Source: JAJZMY01 sp964604635 (GTDB lineage: Archaea; Micrarchaeota; Micrarchaeia; Micrarchaeales; Micrarchaeaceae). Taken from it: a stretch of DNA of 5,398 bases. The stretch's first letter is position 1, and every line of letters starts with the position of its first letter. Shown piece by piece: positions 1 to 4,214 of the stretch. The stretch is taken from contig CAZRZO010000016.1 in NCBI GenBank assembly GCA_964604635.1, positions 1 through 5,398 of the forward strand, read 5' to 3'. A model generated the notes under the pieces. It saw nothing but the letters and a program-made list of their open reading frames with translations. It was not told the origin of the DNA and searched no databases. The translations under genes were made by a program, and so were the position numbers.

Positions 1-48
1 AGCACTAATTCCAAGACCTACAATTCCAAATAATTCTATTTTTTTCAT
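1..48 (-). CDS. Start of a gene cut by the left window edge; hydrophobic N-terminus
   Basis: An ATG at 46-48 (minus strand) opens a frame of 16 codons that is still open at base 1: MKKIELFGIVGLGISA. Two lysines followed by a Gly/Ile/Leu/Val-rich stretch look like the start of a membrane segment or signal peptide. It is the next gene downstream of the capsid gene on the same strand, beyond a 138-bp gap filled with hairpins. A TATA-like box lies about 27 bp upstream of the ATG, and no clear ribosome site is seen, so a short-leader transcript is possible. Function unknown. The frame is too short for the call to be firm, but position, strand and hydrophobic start fit the small membrane proteins elsewhere in this module. 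Confidence 0.5.
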   Translation of the reverse strand, partial: MKKIELFGIVGLGISA

Positions 49-57
49 AATAACATT

Positions 58-80
58 TTTAAATTTTATCTAAATTTAAA
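58..80. repeat. Inverted repeat, 9-bp stem, 5-nt loop
   Basis: TTTAAATTT (58-66) and AAATTTAAA (72-80) are perfect complements around the loop TATCT. It is the closest to the left-edge gene of a row of hairpins between that gene and the capsid gene. There is no T-tract on the minus-strand exit side, so it is not a classic terminator. The arms are only A and T, so chance is a real alternative for this copy. Confidence 0.45.
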
Positions 81-85
81 TATAT
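75..85 (-). promoter_or_regulatory. Candidate TATA-like box for the left-edge gene
   Basis: On the minus strand the 11-mer ATATATTTAAA ends 27 bp before the ATG at 48. The identical 11-mer lies 24 bp before the ATG of the 51-aa gene (1741-1751). A TATA box at this distance would give a leaderless or very short-leader mRNA, a known archaeal pattern. In DNA this AT-rich such matches arise easily, so the call is tentative. Confidence 0.25.
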
Positions 86-114
86 CTTGAATTTGATTAG
101 CAAATTCAAGTTCA
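83..114. repeat. 32-bp repeat copy 1, containing a 10-bp-stem hairpin
   Basis: This 32-bp segment is identical to 5364-5395. It contains a perfect hairpin: CTTGAATTTG (86-95), loop ATTAG, CAAATTCAAG (101-110). The sequences flanking the two copies differ, so identity is limited to the hairpin plus a few bases. In this copy the hairpin lies in the gap downstream of the capsid gene. A 32-bp exact match 5.3 kb away is unlikely by chance even in AT-rich DNA. Confidence 0.9.
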
Positions 115-135
115 CTTATTATTAGTGCTAATCAA

Positions 136-162
136 TTTTAAATTTCTTCTTGAAATTTAAAA
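136..162. repeat. Inverted repeat, 11-bp stem, 5-nt loop
   Basis: The arms at 136-146 and 152-162 are perfectly complementary and enclose the loop TTCTT. The inner ten bases of each arm (TTTAAATTTC and GAAATTTAAA) are the same as in the hairpin at 1539-1566, which has a different, 8-T loop. Arms kept while loops differ suggests that the paired structure, or a protein binding the arms, matters. Confidence 0.6.
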
Positions 163-187
163 AAATTAGCAATCTTTGATTGCTAAT
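159..187 (-). terminator. Hairpin plus T-run directly after the capsid gene
   Basis: ATTAGCAATC (165-174) pairs with GATTGCTAAT (178-187) around a 3-nt loop. The stem begins at the first base of the capsid gene's TGA (187-189), counting in the minus direction. On the exit side the minus strand reads a run of six T (164-159). Stem plus T-run is the classic intrinsic-terminator layout, and a T-run alone can terminate archaeal polymerase. It would end the messenger for the highly expressed capsid protein. The core arms recur in the hairpin at 1753-1781. Confidence 0.65.
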
Positions 188-1257
188 CATTCTCTTAGCA
201 CTATTTGATAAACAATTATTTCATTTGAAACACTTGTTGCAGGATTTGTTACAACTTGGTTAAATTGATTAACTTCATATCCATTCACATTTGGTAAAGA
301 AGTAAAATTTAGTTCAATATAAGATAAACTTGATGTTTCAAACATTGGTGTAAATAAATTACAAACTCCACTGATATGTCCTTGGCCCAGAGGGAAATTT
401 GCTTGTGTAACTGAATTTTTATATTCAATTTGTTCTTTTACAACTAATTTACTGAATGGTGCTTTATTATATAAATAATTTATTCCACCATTTGTAGAAA
501 AATTTAAATATGAAATATTTGCATCAGAACCATAATTAACCCATTGAGAAATTACGCTTTTACCTTGTGCTAATAAATATCCAATTCTTGCTATTCCAAG
601 AACATTTACTGGAATTGTTGTTTTAATTAATTCAATTTCTTGAAAACTATGCTGTTCATAACTTGCATAAATATCAATAGTTACTGAATAACTTGCTGAT
701 GTAACTGCACTATTATTACCAAAAAAATCTGCTGGTGTTGATAAATCTAATACTAATGCTAATCCACTTTTACTTGCATCTTCACCAGAAATTGAAATAG
801 TTGAAACATAATCAAAAGTTCCATTTGCACTTATTGAAGTTGCACCTGTATTTGAAGAATTATCAAGATTTATATTATAACTTAAATTAGTTTCTCCGTC
901 TAAATGTAAATATCTTTCAAATAAACTCATTTCATTTAAAACTCCATTTAAATCATAAAAAGTTTTGTTGCTTGGATTACTTTTCAATGAAAATGATTTA
1001 AAAATATTTTCTATTGGATTTGAATTTACAGATGTGCTTCCAGCAATTGTTGCTGTTGCATCAACACTTATTTTAAATGTCATATTTTTTATTGGTAAAG
1101 AACTTGGACTAATTATATTACTTACTAATACATTTGCTCCATTTGCACCGACAGAAATTGATTTTGTTGCAATTAAAATATCTTTTAATTCTATTGCATT
1201 TTCATTTTTGTTTACAACTTCTACTTTTTTACTTAAAATTTTATTTAATATACCCAT
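187..1257 (-). CDS. Probable double-jelly-roll major capsid protein
   Basis: A 356-residue protein rich in Ser, Thr, Asn, Ile and Val, with alternating hydrophobic patterns typical of beta strands and no signal peptide or long hydrophobic helix. A short basic amphipathic N-terminus (residues 1-12) precedes what I read as a first beta-barrel (about 25-205) and a second (about 215-356). The segment FYDLNG (100-105), the SYSVTIDIYASYEQHSF strand region (189-205) and the Gly/Pro-containing joint near 216 fit the two-barrel layout. Length is in the usual DJR capsid range. The frame extends to a GTG at 1266, but I chose the ATG at 1257: AGTGATCA then sits just upstream as a ribosome site with the same spacing as in neighbouring genes. 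It follows the three-TM gene by 15 bp and is followed by a terminator. The packaging ATPase in the same gene array supports the call. The assignment rests on texture and context, not on an alignment; another virion beta-protein such as a spike is the main alternative. Confidence 0.7.
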   Translation of the reverse strand: MGILNKILSKKVEVVNKNENAIELKDILIATKSISVGANGANVLVSNIISPSSLPIKNMTFKISVDATATIAGSTSVNSNPIENIFKSFSLKSNPSNKTFYDLNGVLNEMSLFERYLHLDGETNLSYNINLDNSSNTGATSISANGTFDYVSTISISGEDASKSGLALVLDLSTPADFFGNNSAVTSASYSVTIDIYASYEQHSFQEIELIKTTIPVNVLGIARIGYLLAQGKSVISQWVNYGSDANISYLNFSTNGGINYLYNKAPFSKLVVKEQIEYKNSVTQANFPLGQGHISGVCNLFTPMFETSSLSYIELNFTSLPNVNGYEVNQFNQVVTNPATSVSNEIIVYQIVLRE

Positions 1258-1272
1258 ATTGATCACTAATTA

Positions 1273-1509
1273 TTATACTACAACTGCAAGCAATCCGCCC
1301 ACACCATAACCTAAAATTATGTCTCCGATTATATTATCATAAAAATATCCTATGACTGCTAATGCACCATAAAAAACAATACTATAAATTTCATTTTCAT
1401 TTACAATTGGCAATTTATAATTTTGATATTGTATAACTGCTCCTACTCCGCTAATTGCTCCTAAAACAATTGCTTCGTCTTCTCTCAAATCTGGTTTTAA
1501 CATTGACAT
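1273..1509 (-). CDS. Small integral membrane protein (three hydrophobic segments)
   Basis: A 78-residue protein. A charged N-terminus (MSMLKPDLRED) is followed by hydrophobic, Gly-rich segments at about 13-28, 41-57 and 59-78; the last runs to the C-terminus with no tail. The start ATG has AAGTGA four bases upstream, as in the genes at 4932 and 5335. It lies 52 bp after the 51-aa gene and 15 bp before the capsid gene, so it is very likely co-expressed with the capsid. DJR virions usually enclose a lipid membrane carrying small viral membrane proteins, which makes a virion-membrane role plausible, but no family is recognised. A holin-like role is an alternative. Confidence 0.75.
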   Translation of the reverse strand: MSMLKPDLREDEAIVLGAISGVGAVIQYQNYKLPIVNENEIYSIVFYGALAVIGYFYDNIIGDIILGYGVGGLLAVVV

Positions 1510-1538
1510 ATTTTCACTTTTTAATTATTATTTTCTTA

Positions 1539-1566
1539 TTTAAATTTCTTTTTTTTGAAATTTAAA
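1539..1566. repeat. Inverted repeat, 10-bp stem, 8-T loop, overlapping a stop codon
   Basis: TTTAAATTTC (1539-1548) and GAAATTTAAA (1557-1566) are perfect complements separated by eight T. The arms equal those of the hairpin at 136-162. The hairpin overlaps the TAA (1562-1564) of the 51-aa gene and sits 29 bp before the start of the next gene, so it would form in the intercistronic mRNA. There is no T-run on the minus exit side. Confidence 0.6.
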
Positions 1567-1717
1567 ATCTTATCTTTCGTTTTCTTAATTTGTCTCTTTT
1601 TTTGATTAATTTACCTAAGACCTCAAAGTAAATTTTCTTACCTTTTGATCCATATCTTTTGGTAAAACTTTTGATTTCGTGCTTTTCTGCACCTTCTTTA
1701 AAAAAATGTTTCGACAT
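1562..1717 (-). CDS. 51-aa very basic protein
   Basis: A short open frame, M-S-K-H-F-F-K-E-G-A through K-R-K-I-R-F, of 51 residues. Nineteen residues are Lys or Arg against five Asp or Glu, concentrated in the C-terminal half (KKR at 39-41, RKRK at 45-48). Such a charge suggests nucleic-acid binding, perhaps genome condensation in the virion, but no family is recognised. The start ATG at 1717 is preceded by AAAGATGAT, and 19 bases of this leader are identical to the leader of the 141-aa gene (1719-1737 versus 2962-2980). It fills a gap that would otherwise be over 300 bases between the 60-aa gene and the three-TM gene. Strand, ribosome site and codon use match its neighbours. Confidence 0.7.
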   Translation of the reverse strand: MSKHFFKEGAEKHEIKSFTKRYGSKGKKIYFEVLGKLIKKRDKLRKRKIRF

Positions 1718-1740
1718 AATCATCTTTAAAATTTTTTAAT

Positions 1741-1751
1741 TTTAAATATAT
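1741..1751 (-). promoter_or_regulatory. Candidate TATA-like box for the 51-aa/TM/capsid block
   Basis: The minus-strand 11-mer ATATATTTAAA lies 24 bp upstream of the ATG at 1717, just after a 12-bp hairpin. The same 11-mer stands at 75-85 at nearly the same distance from its gene. If used, transcription would start very near the ATG and might remove the GATGAT ribosome site, which argues against it or for a start slightly upstream. Confidence 0.25.
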
Positions 1752-1752
1752 A

Positions 1753-1781
1753 TTTAGCAATTTCAATAAGAAATTGCTAAA
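1753..1781. repeat. Inverted repeat, 12-bp stem, 5-nt loop
   Basis: TTTAGCAATTTC (1753-1764) pairs perfectly with GAAATTGCTAAA (1770-1781) around the loop AATAA. It is the longest stem in the window. The outer part (TTAGCAAT / ATTGCTAA) is shared with the terminator hairpin after the capsid gene (165-187). It is one of three consecutive hairpins in the gap between the 60-aa and 51-aa genes. Confidence 0.75.
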
Positions 1782-1783
1782 AT

Positions 1784-1803
1784 TTATCAGTCTTGACTGA
1801 TAA
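1784..1803. repeat. Inverted repeat, 9-bp arms
   Basis: TTATCAGTC (1784-1792) and GACTGATAA (1795-1803) are perfect complements separated by two bases; in practice an 8-bp stem with a 4-nt loop. It has more G and C than the other hairpins, and its arms are not seen elsewhere in the window. It is three bases from each neighbouring hairpin. A near-palindrome of this kind could also be a dimeric protein-binding site. Confidence 0.6.
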
Positions 1804-1806
1804 TCA

Positions 1807-1829
1807 TTTATTTTCTGTAAGAAAATAAA
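1807..1829. repeat. Inverted repeat, 10-bp stem, 3-nt loop
   Basis: TTTATTTTCT (1807-1816) pairs with AGAAAATAAA (1820-1829). It begins two bases after the stop codon of the 60-aa gene in the reading direction. Its arms match the hairpin at 2287-2309 (TTTATTTTC / GAAAATAAA), and the following base C and ACAT are shared too. Confidence 0.65.
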
Positions 1830-1831
1830 CA

Positions 1832-2014
1832 TTATTTTCTTTTCTTAGACCATTTATCCATATTTCTTCTATCAATTGCTCTATCACGAGGTGTAATATG
1901 ATATTTTTTATGGATTGCATCTAAAATATGTCTTGCATATTTATGACCTTCCATTTTTCGTCCGTTTCTGCGGTCGATTGCTCTATCTTTGGCTGTTATT
2001 TTATATCTTGTCAT
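1832..2014 (-). CDS. 60-aa Arg/Lys-rich protein with an internal 14-residue duplication
   Basis: The protein contains two copies of a 14-residue unit: YKITAKDRAIDRRN (4-17) and YHITPRDRAIDRRN (38-51), identical at 11 of 14 positions and 34 residues apart. The segment between includes G-H-K-Y-A-R-H, and the C-terminus is basic (WSKKRK). The identical core DRAIDRRN alternates acidic and basic residues and would form a charged helix. Two equal units suggest two binding sites on nucleic acid or on a repeated partner; no family is recognised. The frame extends four codons to an ATG at 2026 that overlaps the TGA of the two-TM gene. I prefer the ATG at 2014, because the TGATG then serves as ribosome site, as before the ATPase gene. 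Coupled starts at 2026 or 2023 remain possible. Hairpins follow its stop. Confidence 0.7.
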   Translation of the reverse strand: MTRYKITAKDRAIDRRNGRKMEGHKYARHILDAIHKKYHITPRDRAIDRRNMDKWSKKRK

Positions 2015-2022
2015 AATAAACA

Positions 2023-2256
2023 TCATTCTTTTTTATTTTCTGGGTCTACATTTGATTTGTAGATTTTTGAACCTTGTTTTTCAAAAACCATTCCAGCAAA
2101 CATTAAAATTCCAACGACTACTGCTAAATGTGTGTTCTTACTTACAAATAAAGGGCTTGCGGTTAAAATTACTTCTGTAATTGTATACATTAAGCCTCCT
2201 AAAATAAGACCTCCAAAAACATCTAATGAAATTTCTGTAAAATTTAATTTAATCAT
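2023..2256 (-). CDS. Small membrane protein (two hydrophobic segments)
   Basis: A 77-residue protein with hydrophobic segments at about 12-34 (VFGGLILGGLMYTITEVILTA) and 43-58 (HLAVVVGILMFAGMVF), a short loop between them, and a charged C-terminal tail ending DPENKKE. Two helices with a hairpin turn and a soluble tail fit a small virion-membrane or holin-like protein; no family is recognised. The ATG at 2256 has AATGAT just upstream. It is the first gene after a 125-bp gap, so it may open the block leading to the capsid gene. Its TGA is embedded in TGATG at the start of the 60-aa gene. Confidence 0.7.
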   Translation of the reverse strand: MIKLNFTEISLDVFGGLILGGLMYTITEVILTASPLFVSKNTHLAVVVGILMFAGMVFEKQGSKIYKSNVDPENKKE

Positions 2257-2286
2257 ATTATCATTTTTTCAAAATTATAATGTATA

Positions 2287-2309
2287 TTTATTTTCGATTA
2301 GAAAATAAA
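2287..2309. repeat. Inverted repeat, 9-bp stem, 5-nt loop
   Basis: TTTATTTTC (2287-2295) and GAAAATAAA (2301-2309) are perfect complements around GATTA. It lies about 30 bp before the start of the two-TM gene. Arms and right flank match the hairpin at 1807-1829, with a different loop. Confidence 0.65.
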
Positions 2310-2342
2310 CATCATATTATCAATTAAATATTACTTGTTTAG

Positions 2343-2360
2343 ACTATTATATCTTCCGGG
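2343..2360 (-). promoter_or_regulatory. Candidate promoter in the gap before the two-TM gene
   Basis: The minus strand reads CCCGGAAGATATAATAGT: an unusual GC patch directly upstream of a TATA-like ATATAATA. A start about 26 bp downstream would give a leader of roughly 65 nt including the hairpin at 2287-2309. The gap between the two gene blocks is where a promoter for the late, capsid-proximal genes would be expected. Nothing else in the gap explains the GC patch. Confidence 0.3.
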
Positions 2361-2381
2361 CTAAAATTTAAATAACGAAAA

Positions 2382-2549
2382 TTAAAATAAAGTATGTGTT
2401 GATGCAATTGGATTTTGTAACCAATCTTTAACTTCTCGCGCATCAAATTTGCAATAATAAGCATAAATATGTTTTCTATTATTATCTAAACCAAATACAT
2501 AATATTTTTTAGAAATCTTTCTTCCACAAACATTACACTTTGTCAACAT
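2382..2549 (-). CDS. 55-aa Cys-containing protein, possible degenerate zinc ribbon
   Basis: The protein has C-x2-C near its start (C5-N-V-C8-G) and a third Cys at 33 in Y-Y-C-K-F-D, where a full ribbon would have a second C-x2-C; the fourth position is Asp36, with His27 nearby. The CxxCG knuckle followed by basic and aromatic residues is typical of small zinc ribbons in DNA-binding or transcription proteins, but metal binding with this ligand set is uncertain. The frame extends to a TTG at 2564. I chose the third of three consecutive ATGs (2549), because AAAGATGAT then has the same spacing as in the 51-aa gene. It overlaps the end of the 141-aa gene by 17 bp and is the last gene of its block. 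Confidence 0.65.
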   Translation of the reverse strand: MLTKCNVCGRKISKKYYVFGLDNNRKHIYAYYCKFDAREVKDWLQNPIASTHTLF

Positions 2550-2958
2550 CATCATCTTTTTCAAGTTTTTTCTTTTCTTCTGGTTTATCTAAAATATCAA
2601 TATTATCTAAATTCTCCTCTGTAAATTTTTGACGAGGGTGTTTTCTATTATAATTTTTTTGATATTCAATTTGATATATTTTTCTTGCTTCTTGCTGTTT
2701 TTTTAGTCTTTCTACCTCAGTAATTTCAGTAACTTGCGTTTTTTGTGCTTCTTCTTGAATTGGTGTATTATTATCAACTAATTCTTTTTTGATGCGTTTT
2801 TGATGCGTTTTTGGAAGTGCTTTTTTGTTACTATCTACTTCTTTCTGCATTTTTTTATTAATTTTTAAAGGATATTGTCCGTCGTTCACAATTCCAACAC
2901 CTACTTGTTCTTTTGGTTTATTCCAAAAGAAATTTCTTTTTTTACATATTTTTCTCAT
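2533..2958 (-). CDS. 141-aa highly charged, low-complexity protein
   Basis: Rich in Lys, Glu, Gln and Asp. A basic N-terminus (MRKICKKRNFFWNKPKEQ) is followed by a short Gly/Val segment (19-27) and then long charged stretches likely to be helical or coiled-coil (about 65-100, including ERLKKQQEARKIYQIEYQ). The tail is acidic (EKDDDVDKV). No membrane segment and no family recognised; a scaffold-like, DNA-binding or internal virion protein would fit. The frame also has an ATG at 2985 overlapping the methyltransferase stop as TAATG. I prefer the ATG at 2958 because its leader shares 19 bases, including the AAAGATGAT ribosome site, with the 51-aa gene. The 2985 start, by translational coupling, cannot be excluded. 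An 11-bp tandem duplication lies inside (2791-2812). Confidence 0.6.
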   Translation of the reverse strand: MRKICKKRNFFWNKPKEQVGVGIVNDGQYPLKINKKMQKEVDSNKKALPKTHQKRIKKELVDNNTPIQEEAQKTQVTEITEVERLKKQQEARKIYQIEYQKNYNRKHPRQKFTEENLDNIDILDKPEEKKKLEKDDDVDKV

Positions 2959-2984
2959 ATCATCATCTTTAAAATTTTTTATCA

Positions 2985-3608
2985 TTATCTTCTACTTGCG
3001 TATATAAAACCTAAATTTTCATTTAAAGAATTTTGTTCTACTATACAAATAAACCCTTTATTTTTTAATATTTCTATTAAACCTGCTAATTTATTTAATG
3101 GTGGGTGATATTCAATTTGTATAGCATTTATTTTTTCTAAATTTATATTAGAAGTAAAGACATCATATTCTCCTCCTTCAATATCAGATTTTATTAAATA
3201 TTTATTATTTATATCAAAGGTTTCAAATAAATTATTTAATACTTCTGGATTTTCTAAATCAACTTGAAATAATTTAATTTTATTAAAATAATTAGTATCT
3301 TTTATATTTGCATTAAACATATTAATATTTGTTTGGTTTCTTTCAAAACAATAAACAAATTCTGCTTTATTAGATAGAAAATAAACAGCACTCTCTCCAA
3401 CAAAAGAACCAATATCAATGACAAAAGTTTTAGGATTTGTTGTTATTTTATCTTTTAAAAATTTATAATCTTCTCTAAAAAAAACTTCTACAAATATCTC
3501 ATATGCAATGAATTTAGGATAAATATCTAAATCAAAATTATTAATAAACATTTCTTTTAATTGTGGTGTTAAAACTTCAAAACCACAAGTATTTATATTT
3601 TTTGTCAT
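2985..3608 (-). CDS. FkbM-family SAM-dependent methyltransferase
   Basis: A 207-residue protein with the Rossmann-type methyltransferase layout. The SAM-binding glycine loop is VIDIGSFVG (63-71), the acidic residue after strand 2 is E89 in CFERN, and the FkbM signature is LIKSDIEGGEYDVF (138-151), equivalent to the common K-x-D-x-E-G-x-E pattern. IQIEYH (163-168) follows as a later strand. Known FkbM enzymes O-methylate sugars, antibiotics or other small molecules, so a viral copy may modify a glycan on a virion or host surface protein, or a lipid; the substrate is unknown. The frame also offers a GTG at 3635 inside the ATPase gene. I chose the ATG at 3608, four bases after the ATPase stop. 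Its stop overlaps an ATG (TAATG). The tight packing puts it in the same operon as the packaging ATPase. Confidence 0.87.
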   Translation of the reverse strand: MTKNINTCGFEVLTPQLKEMFINNFDLDIYPKFIAYEIFVEVFFREDYKFLKDKITTNPKTFVIDIGSFVGESAVYFLSNKAEFVYCFERNQTNINMFNANIKDTNYFNKIKLFQVDLENPEVLNNLFETFDINNKYLIKSDIEGGEYDVFTSNINLEKINAIQIEYHPPLNKLAGLIEILKNKGFICIVEQNSLNENLGFIYASRR

Positions 3609-3612
3609 AGTA

Positions 3613-4209
3613 TCAGAAATTAACAATGTCTTCACTATTTGAGTAACTATCTAACTTTAGAAATTCGTGCTTTTCAAAATCTAAAACATCAAGTTTTATT
3701 TTTGTTAATGATTGCGCTTTTTCAAAACTACTGCGGTCTTTGGCATCAAAACGACCAATATATAGTAAATTGCTTTGGCTTAATATCAAATTTGGTAAAA
3801 AGGTTAATTGTTTACTGCATACAATAATTCCTAAACTTAAATGTCTACTTCGACTATATAAATCTTTTATTAAACTGCTTTTTTTGTCTCGTGGAGATGC
3901 ATCAAAAAAGAAACTTTCAATATCATCTATAAAAAGAAAACTTGGTTTCTTCATTTGAGACCTAATTATTTTTATAAATTTATTCAGTTCTTGAAGACTA
4001 TTTCTTGCTGTAATATTAGATTGGGTGGTTGGATAATATTGTAAACCTTTTATATCTAAAAATTTAGATATTTCAGCGTTTGTATCATACATATACAGCC
4101 CGTAACCTTTTTCATTGAGATTTTTTAATATTGAATGGACTGCATATGTTTTGCCATATCCAGTATTACCTAAAAATAAAATTTTTCTATTAATATCTAT
4201 ATTAGTCAT
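3613..4209 (-). CDS. FtsK/HerA (A32-like) genome-packaging ATPase
   Basis: A 198-residue P-loop ATPase. Walker A is GNTGYGKT (14-21) right after a hydrophobic strand (KILFLG); an acidic-Asn strand end DTNAE (42-46) follows; Walker B is FLFIDD (91-96) with Glu98 two positions on as a possible catalytic residue. Then come SRSRHLSLGIIVCSKQ (119-134), with the Arg-His pair and terminal Gln characteristic of FtsK/HerA packaging enzymes, and a final strand NLLYIGRF. Length is close to packaging ATPases of tailless DJR viruses (about 200-250 residues). It would pump genomic DNA into preformed capsids. The frame opens at an ATG at 4218 overlapping the previous TGA; I prefer the ATG at 4209, preceded by TGATG, because it starts just before the first strand. 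Five bases separate it from the upstream gene and four from the methyltransferase. Confidence 0.88.
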   Translation of the reverse strand: MTNIDINRKILFLGNTGYGKTYAVHSILKNLNEKGYGLYMYDTNAEISKFLDIKGLQYYPTTQSNITARNSLQELNKFIKIIRSQMKKPSFLFIDDIESFFFDASPRDKKSSLIKDLYSRSRHLSLGIIVCSKQLTFLPNLILSQSNLLYIGRFDAKDRSSFEKAQSLTKIKLDVLDFEKHEFLKLDSYSNSEDIVNF

Positions 4210-4214
4210 AAACA

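Noticed and set aside
58..187. CRISPR-like array
   Set aside because: The units differ from each other, are each palindromic, and have no regular spacers.
965..1309. 114-codon open frame on the plus strand across the capsid gene's N-terminal part
   Set aside because: It lies antisense to a better-supported gene, has no ribosome site matching the local pattern, and its hydrophobic composition is what antisense of Lys/Asn/Ser-rich AT DNA gives.
1753..1829. tRNA or structured RNA gene made of three stems
   Set aside because: The stems are AT-rich, have no conserved tRNA bases such as GGTTCGA, and do not form a closed cloverleaf.
1989..2180. Plus-strand 63-codon frame
   Set aside because: Covers the two-TM gene and its junction with the 60-aa gene in antisense; no ribosome site.
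2825..3108. Two overlapping plus-strand frames of 60 and 77 codons
   Set aside because: Antisense to the 141-aa gene and the methyltransferase; Phe/Ile-rich shadows of Lys/Glu codons, with no ribosome site.
3609..3635. GTG at 3635 as the methyltransferase start
   Set aside because: It lies inside the ATPase gene without a ribosome site; the ATG at 3608 directly follows the ATPase stop.
3639..3958. Plus-strand frames of 62 and 72 codons across the ATPase gene
   Set aside because: The minus-strand frame has unmistakable Walker motifs; these are shadows.
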